Notes: generated by a model from the sequence alone, not told the origin. Shown: positions 17,847-28,062, counted from the first letter of the stretch. The stretch is 64,000 bases of DNA from Cytobacillus luteolus (GCF_017873715.1 NZ_JAGGKM010000001.1:744001-808000), one strand, 5' to 3'. Numbers and translations: made by a program.

Positions 17847-17979
17847 GTAACCTAAGATTTAAAGGTTACAAATGAGGGTATAGAAATTACAAGGTATCAT
17901 CCTGTAACTCACATTCAGGATGTAAGTTGAATGTAATAATTATATACCAATCCTTTTAGTTTAGGTCAGTAGTTGACCT
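17847..17979. promoter_or_regulatory. Intergenic region with three inverted repeats (crp/fnr-like gene and odhA)
   Basis: Three separate dyads: GTAACC/GGTTAC at 17847-17869, CATCCTG/CAGGATG at 17898-17922 and AGGTCA/TGACCT at 17963-17979. The last lies 26 bp before the odhA ATG and could block elongation or sit in the leader RNA. None matches the TGTGA-N6-TCACA consensus of Crp/Fnr. Confidence 0.5.
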
Positions 17980-18004
17980 TTAGAAAAATTGGAGGCATGA
18001 AACG

Positions 18005-20842
18005 ATGAATCGTTTTAACAAGAATAGTAAATGGGATGAGTTTTATGGTCCGAATATGGGCTATTTATATGATGTATATGAACAATATCAAGAAGATCCT
18101 GAGTCAGTTGATGAATCCATGAAAAAATTATTTGAGGAACTAGGTGCTCCTCCGTTTCGGGAACCAAGCGAACAGCCTACTGCTACCAACGTAGATGATA
18201 TTCAAAAAATCATCTCAACAATGAAGCTTTTTCAATCAATACGGGTAAGTGGACATTTGGCAGCGAGCATTTATCCGGTTGAAAATAAATCTGGGGACAG
18301 CTACAAATTGCTTGATCCAGCTCATTTTAACTTAACAAAAGAAGACTTAGTTCAAATTCCAGCAGAATATGTGTGGGAGGATAAACCTTACTTTTTAAAA
18401 AATTCATGGGAAGCCTATCTACATTTGAAAAATGTTTATACAAAGTCGATTGCTTATGAATTTGGCCATATTCATGCTGAAGAAGAAAAGAAATGGTTAG
18501 ATCAGTACGTTGAGCAAAATCGATTGTCGACTGCGATTTCCAATTCCGAAAAAATCGCACTGTTAGAGCGATTATTTCAGGTGGATAATTTTGAAAAGTT
18601 TTTACACAAAACGTTTGTCGGGCAGAAGCGATTTTCTATTGAAGGAATTGATATGTTAGTACCAATGTTAGATAAATTGATTCAAGCGGGAATTGAGGAT
18701 GGTACGGAAAATATCATGATTGGTATGGCGCATCGAGGTCGGTTAAATGTATTGGCTCATGTTCTAGAAAAGCCATATGAGCTTATCTTTTCTGAATTCC
18801 ATCACTCTCCTAATAAAGAGTTAATCCCATCTGAGGGTTCACGTGGGATTAACTATGGATGGTCTGGAGATGTAAAGTACCACTTGGGGGCTAATCGAAA
18901 GGTCAAGGGTGAAAAAAATAATACCATTCACGTAAGTCTGGCAAATAATCCGAGTCATTTGGAATTTGTGAATCCAGTCGTTCAAGGTGTGACTCGTGCA
19001 TCTCAGGATAACAGAAAAACAACTGGATTTCCTGACCATAATAAGGAAGCTTCTTTTAGTGTGTTAATCCACGGAGATGCTGCATTTCCTGGCGAAGGGG
19101 TCGTTGCTGAGACTCTTAATTTAAGTAGATTAAAGGGGTATGAAACAGGCGGAACGATTCATATTATTGCCAATAACTTACTTGGGTTTACGACGAATTA
19201 TACCGACTCGCGTTCCACAAAGTATGCAAGCGATTTAGCAAAAGGATTTGAGATTCCGATTATCCATGTGAATGCAGATGACCCTGAGAGTTGTCTCGCT
19301 GTCATGATTTTTGCAAACAGATATCGAAAGAAATTTAAAAAGGATATCTTAATCGATTTAATTGGCTATCGTCGCTATGGACACAATGAAATGGATGACC
19401 CTAATGTAACACAACCGAAATTATATGAAATCATCAATAAGCACCCTAGGATCGCTAAAAAATATGCAAGTCAGTTAATTTCTGAAAATGTAATATCTGA
19501 GAATGTGGCTAAGGAGAAAGAAGAAGCTCACATGAAGCAGCTACAAAAGATTTTTGATGATTTAAAAGTAAAAGATGAAACCGATTTTAAAAAGTCAGCT
19601 GTACCTAAAGCTGTTGCTGAAGGTATACCTAAGGTCGATACGACAGTTTCTGAAAGACTACTAAAATCAATGAATACCAATCTTTTAAAATGGCCAGAAA
19701 CTTTAAATGTATATCCAAAGTTAGAGAAGATTTTAAAAAAGAGAGAAAATGCGTTTGATGAGGGAAGTAAGGTTGATTGGGCGTTAGCGGAAACACTTTC
19801 CTTTGGCTCAATCCTATCGGATGGTGTGCCAATACGATTAACGGGTCAAGACAGTGAACGAGGTACTTTTGCGCATCGTCATCTTGTGTTAAACGACCAG
19901 GATACGAATGAAAAGTATATCCCTCTACACCATCTTCCCGAGGCGAATGCATCTTTTGCCATCCACAATAGTCCGTTATCAGAGGTTGCAGTACTCGGTT
20001 ATGAATATGGGTACAGTGTGCAAGCGCCCGATGCCCTTGTCATGTGGGAGGCTCAATTTGGAGACTTTGTCAATGTGGCTCAAGTTATCATTGACCAGTT
20101 CATTTCTTCAGGTAGAGCAAAGTGGGGGCAGAAATCAAGTCTTGTCATGCTTTTACCACACGGGTATGAGGGGCAAGGCCCTGAGCATTCGAGTGCAAGG
20201 ATGGAGCGATTTTTACAAGCAGCAGCTGAAAACAATTGGACAGTTGCAAACGTAACGAGTGCAGCTCAATATTTTCACATATTACGAAGGCAGGCAATGA
20301 CTTCCAGAATGGAGGAAGCAAGACCACTAATTATTATGACGCCAAAGAGTCTTCTGCGTCATCCGAAGTCAGGATCAGTTGGTTCAGAGTTTAGTAGTGG
20401 CGGGTTCAAGTCACTATTGGAGCAGGAGGGAACTGGTTCTACTCCTGAAAAAGTGAAGCGACTAGTACTGTGCAGCGGAAAAGTTGCGGTAGATCTTGCT
20501 ACAAAAGTTGATGAAATGTCTTCTGTAGAATTGGAATCTGTGCATATTGCACGAATTGAGCAGCTTTATCCGTTTCCAAGGGTTGAGCTAGAAAAATTGA
20601 TTAAGAGATTTCCTAATTTAGACGAAGTTGTATGGGTTCAAGAAGAGCCGAAGAATATGGGTTCATGGTTGTTTGTTCAGTCAATTTTATCTGAAGTATT
20701 GCCTGAGGATTTAACGATAGATTATATTGGTCGACCGGATCGATCAAGTCCAGCAACGGGCGATCCACAGGTTCATAAACAGGAGCAAGCGTGGATTGTT
20801 GAAAAAGCATTAACTGTTCATAAAGGTGGGGAAAATAGATGA
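18005..20842 (+). CDS. odhA: 2-oxoglutarate dehydrogenase E1 component
   Basis: 945 residues, almost the length of Bacillus subtilis OdhA. It decarboxylates 2-oxoglutarate with thiamine diphosphate and passes the succinyl group to E2. The N-terminal E2-binding/TCA segment ([20 protein letters not shown]), [14 protein letters not shown] and the thiamine-binding [16 protein letters not shown] with IIANN are present. GGAGG lies before the ATG. The stop overlaps the odhB start by 4 nt (ATGA), so translation is coupled. Confidence 0.97.
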   Translation: MNRFNKNSKWDEFYGPNMGYLYDVYEQYQEDPESVDESMKKLFEELGAPPFREPSEQPTATNVDDIQKIISTMKLFQSIRVSGHLAASIYPVENKSGDSYKLLDPAHFNLTKEDLVQIPAEYVWEDKPYFLKNSWEAYLHLKNVYTKSIAYEFGHIHAEEEKKWLDQYVEQNRLSTAISNSEKIALLERLFQVDNFEKFLHKTFVGQKRFSIEGIDMLVPMLDKLIQAGIEDGTENIMIGMAHRGRLNVLAHVLEKPYELIFSEFHHSPNKELIPSEGSRGINYGWSGDVKYHLGANRKVKGEKNNTIHVSLANNPSHLEFVNPVVQGVTRASQDNRKTTGFPDHNKEASFSVLIHGDAAFPGEGVVAETLNLSRLKGYETGGTIHIIANNLLGFTTNYTDSRSTKYASDLAKGFEIPIIHVNADDPESCLAVMIFANRYRKKFKKDILIDLIGYRRYGHNEMDDPNVTQPKLYEIINKHPRIAKKYASQLISENVISENVAKEKEEAHMKQLQKIFDDLKVKDETDFKKSAVPKAVAEGIPKVDTTVSERLLKSMNTNLLKWPETLNVYPKLEKILKKRENAFDEGSKVDWALAETLSFGSILSDGVPIRLTGQDSERGTFAHRHLVLNDQDTNEKYIPLHHLPEANASFAIHNSPLSEVAVLGYEYGYSVQAPDALVMWEAQFGDFVNVAQVIIDQFISSGRAKWGQKSSLVMLLPHGYEGQGPEHSSARMERFLQAAAENNWTVANVTSAAQYFHILRRQAMTSRMEEARPLIIMTPKSLLRHPKSGSVGSEFSSGGFKSLLEQEGTGSTPEKVKRLVLCSGKVAVDLATKVDEMSSVELESVHIARIEQLYPFPRVELEKLIKRFPNLDEVVWVQEEPKNMGSWLFVQSILSEVLPEDLTIDYIGRPDRSSPATGDPQVHKQEQAWIVEKALTVHKGGENR

Positions 20843-22104
20843 TTGAAATTAAAGTACCGGAATTAGCTGAATCTCTGACAGAAGGAACGATCGGTGAATG
20901 GTTAAAAAAAGAAGGTGACTCCATTGAGAAAGGGGAAGCCATTCTTGAACTTGAGACAGATAAAGTAAATATAGAGGTAACTAGTGAGCATAGCGGGGTT
21001 ATAAAGGAACTACTTTTCCAAACGGGAGATACGGTGGAAGTAGGTCAAGTGATTGCTAGGTTAGCAGAAGGTGGGTCTGGCGAGGTTACTGAAGAAGCAG
21101 ATGATGCTGAAAAAGTAGAATCTGTAGAAGAATCACAATCGGAAGAAAAGTCAGCAGCACAAGAGGATACAAAACGAAATCAACCAGTTGCATCACCTGC
21201 AGCTAGAAAAAGAGCAAGAGAATTAGGAATTGATTTAAATGAAGTTTCCGGGCGAGATCCTTTAGGGCGCCTAAGAGTTGAGGATGTGGATGCTCATCAG
21301 CAGACTGAAGAAAAGGGAAGCGGTATGAAGGAGAAGACGACGTCGGGGAATGGAAAGTCTGCGGAAAAAGGAACGAAATCTCATGTTGATGAAAAAGACG
21401 ATAACATCGAGAGAATTAAAATGTCTAGAAGACGACAAACCATTGCTAAAAGGTTAGTTGAGGCGCAGCAGAGAGCGGCAATGTTAACGACATTTAATGA
21501 AGTTGATATGACAGCAGTCATGGATTTACGTAGCAGACGGAAGGATTCCTTCTATAACAAGCACGGTGTAAAACTTGGGTTCATGTCATTTTTCACAAAA
21601 GCAGTTATTGGAGCTCTTAAGGAGTTTCCATTATTGAATGCAGAAATTCAAGGAGATGAGATTCTTCTTAAGAAGTTTTATGATATTGGAATAGCTGTGT
21701 CAGCGGAAGAGGGATTAGTTGTTCCAGTTGTTAGAGATGCAGATAAATTAAGTTTTGCGGGGATTGAAAAGGAGATTGGGAATCTTTCGGAAAAAGCAAA
21801 AACAAATAAGTTAGGATTACAGGACCTTCAAGGGGGAACCTTTACAATCACAAATGGTGGCATATTTGGATCACTCTTCTCAACACCGATTTTAAATACG
21901 CCACAGGTTGGAATACTAGGGATGCACTCAATTCAAAAACGTCCGATTGTTGTGGATGATAACGACACAGTCGAGGTTAGACCAATGATGTATATCGCAC
22001 TATCCTACGACCACCGCATCGTCGATGGAAAAGACGCAGTCCAGTTCCTCGTTCGAATCAAACAACTACTCGAAGACCCGGAAGACTTACTGTTGGAAGG
22101 ATAA
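20839..22104 (+). CDS. odhB: Dihydrolipoamide succinyltransferase, E2 of 2-oxoglutarate dehydrogenase
   Basis: 421 residues. One lipoyl domain with modified Lys42 ([11 protein letters not shown]), an acidic linker, a peripheral-subunit-binding domain at about 113-150 ([16 protein letters not shown] ... [13 protein letters not shown]), a second linker, then the catalytic domain ending with [15 protein letters not shown], which carries the active-site His and DG. AGGTGG precedes the ATG inside odhA. E3 is not encoded here, as usual in bacilli, where it comes from the pdh operon. Confidence 0.97.
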   Translation: MIEIKVPELAESLTEGTIGEWLKKEGDSIEKGEAILELETDKVNIEVTSEHSGVIKELLFQTGDTVEVGQVIARLAEGGSGEVTEEADDAEKVESVEESQSEEKSAAQEDTKRNQPVASPAARKRARELGIDLNEVSGRDPLGRLRVEDVDAHQQTEEKGSGMKEKTTSGNGKSAEKGTKSHVDEKDDNIERIKMSRRRQTIAKRLVEAQQRAAMLTTFNEVDMTAVMDLRSRRKDSFYNKHGVKLGFMSFFTKAVIGALKEFPLLNAEIQGDEILLKKFYDIGIAVSAEEGLVVPVVRDADKLSFAGIEKEIGNLSEKAKTNKLGLQDLQGGTFTITNGGIFGSLFSTPILNTPQVGILGMHSIQKRPIVVDDNDTVEVRPMMYIALSYDHRIVDGKDAVQFLVRIKQLLEDPEDLLLEG

Positions 22105-22126
22105 CAAGTGTTATTATGTGTCATTA

Positions 22127-22217
22127 GGGGCCTGACCCCCGGCGGTTTAAAGCATTAACGTAGCGGGGGCCTGACCCCCGGTGCTTTAAAGTGGTAACGC
22201 ACCGGGGGTCAGGCCCC
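22127..22217. repeat. Palindromic repeat copy 7, tandem double unit
   Basis: Two complete units share the middle arm GGGGGCCTGACCCCC, and the outer arms are intact. It occupies most of the gap between convergent odhB and the MFS gene. TTTTTG follows the right arm. Confidence 0.94.
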
Positions 22218-22231
22218 ATTTTTGTCATTTA

Positions 22232-23440
22232 TTATATTTTTTCAGGTTTAAGATGTGTGTTGTTTTTATAGGTTTGTTTTTGCCATAGAAGGGTGATTGA
22301 GAATGTAATTGCCAGAAGCACCAAGCCTAAGACAAAAGGATACGTAATTTTTATATCATAGAGCATCCCAGCAAGGGTTGGTCCTAACACGTTTCCGATA
22401 CTCATATATGCATTGTTCATTCCCATTGCAAAGCCTTGTTGATCACCTGCTAATTTCGAAATAAGGGTGTTCAACACTGGGCGAAGAATGGATGTTGCTA
22501 GGAAGATAATTAGAGAAATTACAAAGAACATTCCGTAGCTATTAGCAAATAAAGATAGGAAGAAACCAAAAGCAGCAACTGCAATAAACATATTAAGTAC
22601 CTTTACTTCTCCAAAAGAACGAACGATGCGGTCAACGACAAATAGTTGGACGATTACACTTACGATACCAGTCGATGTAACCATGAAGGCAATATCTTGT
22701 GGAGTTGCTCCAAATTGATTGTCTACAAATAATCCTAGGACAGATTCATATGCCATTAGCCCGAAACTCATAACCAAGGTGATAATGAGAGGAATAAAAA
22801 ATGGCATTTTTACTGATTGAATTAGTTTTTTAAACATTGGTTCATCTGCATGTGGCATAGCAAAGGCTTGAGCATTTTGTGTTCTTTCTGTTTCTTTTAA
22901 AACCAACATAGAGAATACCACTGATACAAGTGAAACAATCGCAGAGATTAGGAAAGGAAATTTTAATCCGAAATCTGCTAAAAAGCCACCGATACCTGGT
23001 CCTACTACTATCCCTAGTGACATGGAAGCGGAAACCCAGCTATTACCTTTGGCACGTTGTTCAAGAGTAGTGATATCTGCTACATATGCAAAAATTGCAG
23101 GGATGAGTAACGCCGCTCCTATTCCACCGATTACGCGAGAAGCATACAACAACCAAATAGAATCAACCGCGTAGAATACGAACATGGAAAGGGTTAACCC
23201 GGCTAATCCGTAAATGATCATTTTTCGACGGCCATACTGATCGGCCCATTTACCAGCTATAGGTGAAAAGATAAACTGTGCTCCAGCAAAAATGGCAATC
23301 ATTAAGCCCGCCGCTGTTCCACCTTGGTTAATAGAAACTAAGTATGCAGGTAAAATTGGAATAATGATCCCGAAACTACCAATCGCTATAAACATATTGA
23401 TCATAAGAATGATCATCTTTTTTCGTTGATCTGCTGTCAT
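22232..23440 (-). CDS. MFS multidrug/metabolite efflux transporter (DHA1 type)
   Basis: 402 residues with twelve membrane helices. The motif-A loop after helix 2 reads GKWADQYGRRKMI, and the antiporter motif C is GIVVGPGIGG in helix 5. This matches the DHA1 drug:H+ antiporters such as NorA, Bmr and TetA-like pumps. It follows AGAGG and an ATG. Substrate not predictable. No regulator of Bmr/Blt type is adjacent. Confidence 0.87.
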   Translation of the reverse strand: MTADQRKKMIILMINMFIAIGSFGIIIPILPAYLVSINQGGTAAGLMIAIFAGAQFIFSPIAGKWADQYGRRKMIIYGLAGLTLSMFVFYAVDSIWLLYASRVIGGIGAALLIPAIFAYVADITTLEQRAKGNSWVSASMSLGIVVGPGIGGFLADFGLKFPFLISAIVSLVSVVFSMLVLKETERTQNAQAFAMPHADEPMFKKLIQSVKMPFFIPLIITLVMSFGLMAYESVLGLFVDNQFGATPQDIAFMVTSTGIVSVIVQLFVVDRIVRSFGEVKVLNMFIAVAAFGFFLSLFANSYGMFFVISLIIFLATSILRPVLNTLISKLAGDQQGFAMGMNNAYMSIGNVLGPTLAGMLYDIKITYPFVLGLVLLAITFSITLLWQKQTYKNNTHLKPEKI

Positions 23441-23580
23441 CTTGGCAGCCTCTCTTTCTATATAAATTGTAACAATAATTCAATTAAGAACTAATAAACA
23501 TTATTATATGGTCATAAAAATGTCAATGAAAATGAACTTACAAAATTTTACACAGTTGAATGTTGTACGCTTTGAAATAG

Positions 23581-23659
23581 TAAAGCATTAGTGCGTTGGG
23601 GGTCAGTCCCCCGTTGCTTTAAAGGAGTGGGGGACTGACCCCCAACCCTTTAAAGTAGG
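23581..23659. repeat. Palindromic repeat copy 8, degenerate double unit
   Basis: The arms have lost the outer GC pair pattern and read GGGGGTCAGTCCCCC and GGGGGACTGACCCCC, each now nearly self-complementary. It is one of the few copies between two divergent starts (MFS and thioesterase). TATAAT at 23711-23716 downstream is a plausible -10 for the thioesterase gene. Confidence 0.82.
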
Positions 23660-23741
23660 AAAGTGTGATCACCATAGGTCATTAAATGCATTTCGAGGGT
23701 GAAAATGTGTTATAATATTCTGAAAAAAAGGAGGGGATGTT

Positions 23742-24227
23742 TTGGGAGAATTAGAAGTTGTTAAAGCAATACAGGATGATTATCCTGAGGAATTTGCATG
23801 GTGTTACGGCTGTGGACGAATGAATGAAGATGGTCACAAGTTTCGTACAGGGTGGCTTGATGAGAGAACAGTAACCGTTTACAAACCAAAACCGGAACAT
23901 ATGGCCATTCCAGGATTTGTTTACGGGGGACTGCTTGCTTCCTTGATTGATTGCCACGGTACAGGTTCAGCAGCACTTGCCTTACATAGGAAAAATGGAC
24001 ATGAAGTCGGTGATGGGGCAGAACCACCACGCTTTGTCACAGGTTCACTGCACGTCGACTTTCTAAAACCAACTCCAGAAGGTATACCCTTAAAAGCAGT
24101 GGGAACGATTCATGAAATTCACCCGAAAAAGTGGAGAGTTGAAACAGAAGTGTTTGCTGGGGACACTCTTTGTGCAAAAGGAGAAGTAATTGCAGTTGTA
24201 ATGCCAAGCACATTTGCAGTTAAATAA
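23742..24227 (+). CDS. PaaI-type hotdog-fold thioesterase
   Basis: 161 residues. The TTG at 23742 has AAGGAGGGG 5 nt upstream; the nearby ATG is out of frame. The hotdog signature GFVYGGLLASLIDCHGTGS, with the catalytic Asp in LID, and the strand RFVTGSLHVDFLKPTP place it in the PaaI/YdiI-like acyl-CoA thioesterases. An N-terminal CYGCG motif is common in this subgroup. The acyl substrate is unknown. Confidence 0.87.
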   Translation: MGELEVVKAIQDDYPEEFAWCYGCGRMNEDGHKFRTGWLDERTVTVYKPKPEHMAIPGFVYGGLLASLIDCHGTGSAALALHRKNGHEVGDGAEPPRFVTGSLHVDFLKPTPEGIPLKAVGTIHEIHPKKWRVETEVFAGDTLCAKGEVIAVVMPSTFAVK

Positions 24228-24233
24228 AGAAGT

Positions 24234-24303
24234 GGACCTGGCCTCCCAGTACTAGTACTTTATCACTTTAACGTACTGGGGGTCAGGCCCCATAAGACAT
24301 ATT
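24234..24303. repeat. Palindromic repeat copy 9, decayed left arm
   Basis: The right arm GGGGGTCAGGCCCC is intact; the left arm has become GACCTGGCCTCCCAG. The outer motif GACATATTTTA on the right runs into the formamidase stop codon. Confidence 0.85.
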
Positions 24304-25242
24304 TTATTTTCGAATCACACCGTGAGGTAAAATAGCATGTACACCTTTAACTCCATTAACGACTTGAGTGACTCTTAAATCCACAGCAACACTAGATAGA
24401 GCAGTAGCTTCTACTTTTGTAATACCATAAAACTCACTCATAAGTTTTACCATTTCATCTAGAGCAACTGCTGTTGCTTCATTTAAATCCTCGTTAAACC
24501 CAAAAGTAACCCAGCCAGACGGGGTATTGGCTCTAGGCATTTCAAGTTTCATATCCTCATGGACGATTAAAGTAAGATCAACAAAATCCATTGCACACTC
24601 AATGGCAGTACCTGAACTTTCGCCATCTCCTTGTAAGGCATGCCCATCCCCGAAGGAAAATAAAGCACCTTCAACTGAAATAGGTAAAAATAGGCTACTT
24701 CCTCGTACTAATTCCTTGCAGTCGATATTCCCTCCACAATAACGTGGTGGTGGAGTTGGAAGAGTTCCTGACTCTGCTGGTGCTACACCTAATAAGCCCA
24801 TAAATGGAGAGAGTCCTACATGAAATTTTGTGTCTCCGATTCGGCAGCTACCAGACATGGTTGTTGTATCAAGCTCCCAATCCACTTCTAGCTTTTCTTC
24901 ATTGGTGATTCCTAACTTTTCGTTTTGCCAATTTTTAATTCCGCCTGCCCAGTTACGACCATACCACCCTGGAACGATTTCATTTAAGCGAACTTCTAGG
25001 ACCATACCAGGTTTAGCACCTTTTACAAAAACAGGTCCAACCATTGGGTGGCCAGGTTTTTCTTCGTTCACCCCTGAACGATAGATTTCTCTTTCCACCG
25101 TCTTAGAAGGTGAGTAACCCCACTGGATATCAGGTGTGGTTGCTTGGATCGTATCGCCAGAATCAACCGTTAGTATCGGTTGATACTCATTATTAAACGT
25201 TCCATGTAAATTCCTAGATTCAAGATTAATCTTATGTATCAT
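24304..25242 (-). CDS. Acetamidase/formamidase family protein
   Basis: 312 residues of the FmdA/AmdA fold. Recognisable blocks are VKGAKPGMVLEVRLNEIVPG, FMGLLGVAPAESGTLPTPPP, GGNIDCKELVRGSSLFLPI and FSFGDGHALQGDGE. Family members hydrolyse formamide or acetamide to ammonia and the acid. The length fits the short bacillar form. No urea or amide transporter is adjacent. ATG start with GGGGAG upstream. Confidence 0.92.
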   Translation of the reverse strand: MIHKINLESRNLHGTFNNEYQPILTVDSGDTIQATTPDIQWGYSPSKTVEREIYRSGVNEEKPGHPMVGPVFVKGAKPGMVLEVRLNEIVPGWYGRNWAGGIKNWQNEKLGITNEEKLEVDWELDTTTMSGSCRIGDTKFHVGLSPFMGLLGVAPAESGTLPTPPPRYCGGNIDCKELVRGSSLFLPISVEGALFSFGDGHALQGDGESSGTAIECAMDFVDLTLIVHEDMKLEMPRANTPSGWVTFGFNEDLNEATAVALDEMVKLMSEFYGITKVEATALSSVAVDLRVTQVVNGVKGVHAILPHGVIRK

Positions 25243-25297
25243 ACTACTTCACTCCCCAAGAAATATATTACTAGTATATACCAAGAATGTGTCGGGT

Positions 25298-25336
25298 GGG
25301 GCCTGACCCCCGGCGCGTTAATGTGATAAAGTGAGG
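25298..25336. repeat. Palindromic repeat copy 10, left half only
   Basis: Left arm and centre (GCGTTAATGTGATAAAGTG) remain, with only a GAGGGG trace of the right arm. It lies between the formamidase start and the terminator of the 42-aa gene. Confidence 0.85.
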
Positions 25337-25344
25337 GGATATTT

Positions 25345-25370
25345 AAAAAGACCGCTAATTTTAGCGGCCT
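25345..25370 (-). terminator. Intrinsic terminator of the 42-aa gene
   Basis: Read on the minus strand, GGCCGCTAAAATTAGCGGTC is followed by TTTTT. It starts 8 nt past the stop codon. Confidence 0.82.
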
Positions 25371-25378
25371 CGGTTTAA

Positions 25379-25507
25379 TTATTTTTTATTTTTTTGTGGA
25401 AGGCGTTTGCTAGGGTTACCATTTCCTTGGCGCCTTCTGTTTGCATCGTCTTTTTGTTTATTTTCACGTAGTCTTTCGACGTATTCTGATGTAGATTCCA
25501 TTTCCAT
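25379..25507 (-). CDS. Small hydrophilic protein, 42 aa (DUF4023-like)
   Basis: Starts MEMESTSEYVERLRENKQKD and ends GNGNPSKRLPQKNKK. AGGAGG lies 9 nt before the ATG and a terminator follows the stop, so this is a real gene. The pattern of an acidic helix then basic residues and a GNP..LP.K ending resembles the small DUF4023 proteins of bacilli, whose role is unknown. Size and composition would also suit a minor spore protein. Confidence 0.72.
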   Translation of the reverse strand: MEMESTSEYVERLRENKQKDDANRRRQGNGNPSKRLPQKNKK

Positions 25508-25730
25508 AAGAATATTCCTCCTTTTAAACGTACGTACTATTAATTTATCCAATATTGAATCTTGGCATACTTAGAGGGATAAATTTTAATTCAATTTCTA
25601 CAAAGCTAATTCGAAATTGATATGATGGACATAGGAAATAGTCAGTTAGGATGCTTATGGGGAAATTACCATTTTGTATGTTCCAAAAAATAATATAGCC
25701 GGTTCTCAGTAGCAGGAAGGTGAAGTAATA

Positions 25731-26876
25731 ATGAAAATAGTTATAGCTCCAGATTCGTTTAAAGGAAGTCTGTCAGCAATAGAGGTTTGCCAGTTTATGA
25801 AGGAGGGTGTTCTTCAAGCAATCCCACATGCAAATGTGACAGAGATGCCTATGGCTGATGGTGGAGAAGGAACACTTGAATGTTTAATTAATGGCACAAA
25901 TGGAACCTTCTTCGAAGAGGTTGTGAAGGGGCCGTTGGGTCAGCCAGTTCAGGCAAAATGGGGGATATTAGGTGGTGGCTCTAAGACTGCTGTAATTGAA
26001 ATGGCACAGGCATCCGGGCTAACCTTGATTTCGAAAAAAGAGCGTAATCCTAGGCGCACCAATACATATGGAACTGGTCAATTAATCAAATGTGCTTTAG
26101 ACAAGGGCTGCACTCGAATTATTATAGGTCTAGGTGGGAGTGCAACGAATGATGGTGGCATGGGAATGGCCGCTGCACTCGGGGTTAGATTTTATAATAA
26201 AAATGGTGAGAGTCTACCATTAGGTGGGATTACCCTTGCGGAATTAGATGTGGTAGATGTAGATGAATTAGATCCAAGGGTGAAAAATTTAGAGTTCATC
26301 ATTGCCTCAGATGTAACAAATCCACTCTGTGGGCCAACTGGAGCTTCCACTATCTTTGGGCCTCAGAAAGGTGCTTCTTCAAAGGATGCAAAGGAACTTG
26401 ACGATGCACTAAGAAATTTTGCAGAAAAGGTTCACGAAAGCGTAGGTAAGGATATTTTACACATTCCTGGAAGCGGTGCTGCAGGTGGACTAGGTGGCGG
26501 CTTAATAGCTTTTTTAAATGCTAAAGTCTCATCTGGCATTGAAATTATTATGAATACATTAGGATTCGAAGAGTATATAAAGGATGCGGACCTTGTCTTG
26601 ACAGGAGAAGGTAGGACAGATGAACAAACGATTTATGGAAAGGTGCCTGTAGGTGTGGCCCGGGTTGCTAAGAAGTACAATGTGCCAGCAATTTGCATAT
26701 CTGGTAGCTTAGGCGAAGGGACCGATCAATTATATGAACAGGGAATTACTGCTGTTTTTAGTATTATTGATGCACCGAATTCGTTAGAGGAGATTTTTTC
26801 AAAAACGGGAAGTTTGTTAAAAAGTGCCACAAGCAATGTAATTAGATTGGTAGGGCTGAACGAACGAGACAGGTAA
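25731..26876 (+). CDS. Glycerate kinase (GarK/GlxK family)
   Basis: 381 residues, the family length. It phosphorylates glycerate with ATP. Signature blocks are IAPDSFKGSLSAIEVCQFM at the N-terminus, MADGGEGTLECLI, IIGLGGSATNDGGMGMAAAL and LTGEGRTDEQTIYGKVP. AAGGTGA lies upstream of the ATG. The stop codon is inside the terminator hairpin. No glycerate permease or tartronate reductase gene is adjacent. Confidence 0.94.
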   Translation: MKIVIAPDSFKGSLSAIEVCQFMKEGVLQAIPHANVTEMPMADGGEGTLECLINGTNGTFFEEVVKGPLGQPVQAKWGILGGGSKTAVIEMAQASGLTLISKKERNPRRTNTYGTGQLIKCALDKGCTRIIIGLGGSATNDGGMGMAAALGVRFYNKNGESLPLGGITLAELDVVDVDELDPRVKNLEFIIASDVTNPLCGPTGASTIFGPQKGASSKDAKELDDALRNFAEKVHESVGKDILHIPGSGAAGGLGGGLIAFLNAKVSSGIEIIMNTLGFEEYIKDADLVLTGEGRTDEQTIYGKVPVGVARVAKKYNVPAICISGSLGEGTDQLYEQGITAVFSIIDAPNSLEEIFSKTGSLLKSATSNVIRLVGLNERDR

Positions 26877-26889
26877 TCCTGTCTTTTTA
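26868..26889 (+). terminator. Intrinsic terminator overlapping the glycerate kinase stop
   Basis: GACAGG-TAAT-CCTGTC then TTTTT; the loop contains the TAA stop codon. Confidence 0.82.
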
Positions 26890-26891
26890 GT

Positions 26892-26939
26892 TTGACAGTG
26901 TTTTGTATTTCGTGATATATTTATCTCGAATTAAAGATA
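26892..26939 (+). promoter_or_regulatory. Promoter with MhqR-type operator
   Basis: TTGACA (26892-26897), 18-bp spacer, TATATT (26916-26921). Starting at the last base of the -10 is the dyad TATCTCGAATTAAAGATA (26922-26939). It differs at two positions from the perfect palindrome TATCTCGAATTCGAGATA described for MhqR, the quinone-responsive MarR-type repressor of Bacillus subtilis. Position right after the -10 fits repression. Confidence 0.75.
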
Positions 26940-27016
26940 TTTTAAATAAAGGTAATTATCAACCCAATAAACTGGGCATGAATAGATGTAAAATAAATCT
27001 AACTGGAGGAATTTCT

Positions 27017-27994
27017 ATGAACGGATTAAAAGGAATACACCATGTAACTGCGATAACAAGTAGTGCTGAGAAGAACTATGAATTTTTCACCTATGTATTA
27101 GGTATGAGGTTAGTTAAAAAAACAGTGAATCAAGACGACATTCAAACCTATCATTTATTTTTTGCAGATGATAAAGGAAACCCTGGTACTGATATGACTT
27201 TCTTTGATTTTCCTGGGATTCAAAAAGGGTCACATGGAACGAATGAGATTTCAAAGACTTCTTTCCGTGTACCGAGTGATGCAGCAATCTATTACTGGGA
27301 AAAGCGTTTTGACCGTCTTGAGGTTAAACATACTGGTGTGGAAGAGCAGTTTGGTAAAAAGACGATCACATTTGTTGATTTTGATGACCAGCAATATCAA
27401 TTGATTTCGGATGAAAATGATAACGGAGTTGAATCTGGAACACCGTGGGAAAAGGGGCCGATCCCTCTAGAATATGCGATTACTGGACTTGGGCCACTAT
27501 TTATTCGAATTGCAAACTTTGACTATTTTAAAGAAATGATGGAAAAGGTGTTGCAGTTTAAGGAGATTGGTCAAGAAGGTGACTTTCATTTGTTTGAGGT
27601 AGGCGAAGGTGGAAATGGCGCACAGGTTGTTGTGGAGGAAAACTCAACACTTCCTCAAAGCTACCAAGGCTTTGGTACCGTTCACCATGCAGCATTCCGA
27701 GTAGAAGATCGTTCTGTGATAGACGAGTGGGATCAACGCTTGCGTAGCTTTGGTTTTCAAACATCAGGTTTCGTAGACCGTTATTTCTTCGGGTCATTGT
27801 ACGCGCGAGTAGCTCCGCAAATACTATTTGAATTTGCAACAGATGGGCCAGGGTTCATGGGGGATGAGCCATATGAAACGCTTGGAGAAAAGCTTTCGCT
27901 ACCTCCATTCCTAGAGCCGAAACGTGAGCAAATTGAAAAGCTCGTGCGTCCGATTGATACAGTGCGAAGTACGATAGAATTTACAAAAGAATAA
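27017..27994 (+). CDS. Ring-cleaving dioxygenase, VOC family (MhqA/MhqE/MhqO-like)
   Basis: 325 residues from the ATG at 27017 (GGAGG 7 nt upstream); the frame extends 38 codons further without a site. Two VOC modules: IHHVTAITSSAEKNYEFFTYVLGMRLVKKTVNQDD and a second ending RYFFGSLYARVAPQILFEFAT. Metal ligands are likely the His in IHHVT, the His in FGTVHHAAF and the Glu in LFEFAT. Relatives in Bacillus subtilis are catechol- and hydroquinone-induced dioxygenases repressed by MhqR, and a matching operator precedes this gene. The first 80 nt form a leader. Confidence 0.88.
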   Translation: MNGLKGIHHVTAITSSAEKNYEFFTYVLGMRLVKKTVNQDDIQTYHLFFADDKGNPGTDMTFFDFPGIQKGSHGTNEISKTSFRVPSDAAIYYWEKRFDRLEVKHTGVEEQFGKKTITFVDFDDQQYQLISDENDNGVESGTPWEKGPIPLEYAITGLGPLFIRIANFDYFKEMMEKVLQFKEIGQEGDFHLFEVGEGGNGAQVVVEENSTLPQSYQGFGTVHHAAFRVEDRSVIDEWDQRLRSFGFQTSGFVDRYFFGSLYARVAPQILFEFATDGPGFMGDEPYETLGEKLSLPPFLEPKREQIEKLVRPIDTVRSTIEFTKE

Positions 27995-28005
27995 TTATGT
28001 CTTTT

Positions 28006-28058
28006 GGGGCCTGACCCCCGGTGCGCTAATGCTTTAAAGCGCCGGGGGTCAGGCCCCC
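28006..28058. repeat. Palindromic repeat copy 11
   Basis: Complete, with the outer motif TTATGTC on the left just after the dioxygenase stop codon. The right arm ends 4 bp from the FkbM-gene stop. Confidence 0.95.
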
Positions 28059-28062
28059 AATT

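Noticed and set aside
17847-17979. Crp/Fnr consensus site before odhA
   Set aside because: No TGTGA-N6-TCACA-like sequence; only unrelated dyads were found.
19629-20942. Several 60-115-codon frames inside odhA on both strands
   Set aside because: They lie entirely or mostly within the strongly supported odhA/odhB coding sequence and have no supported starts.
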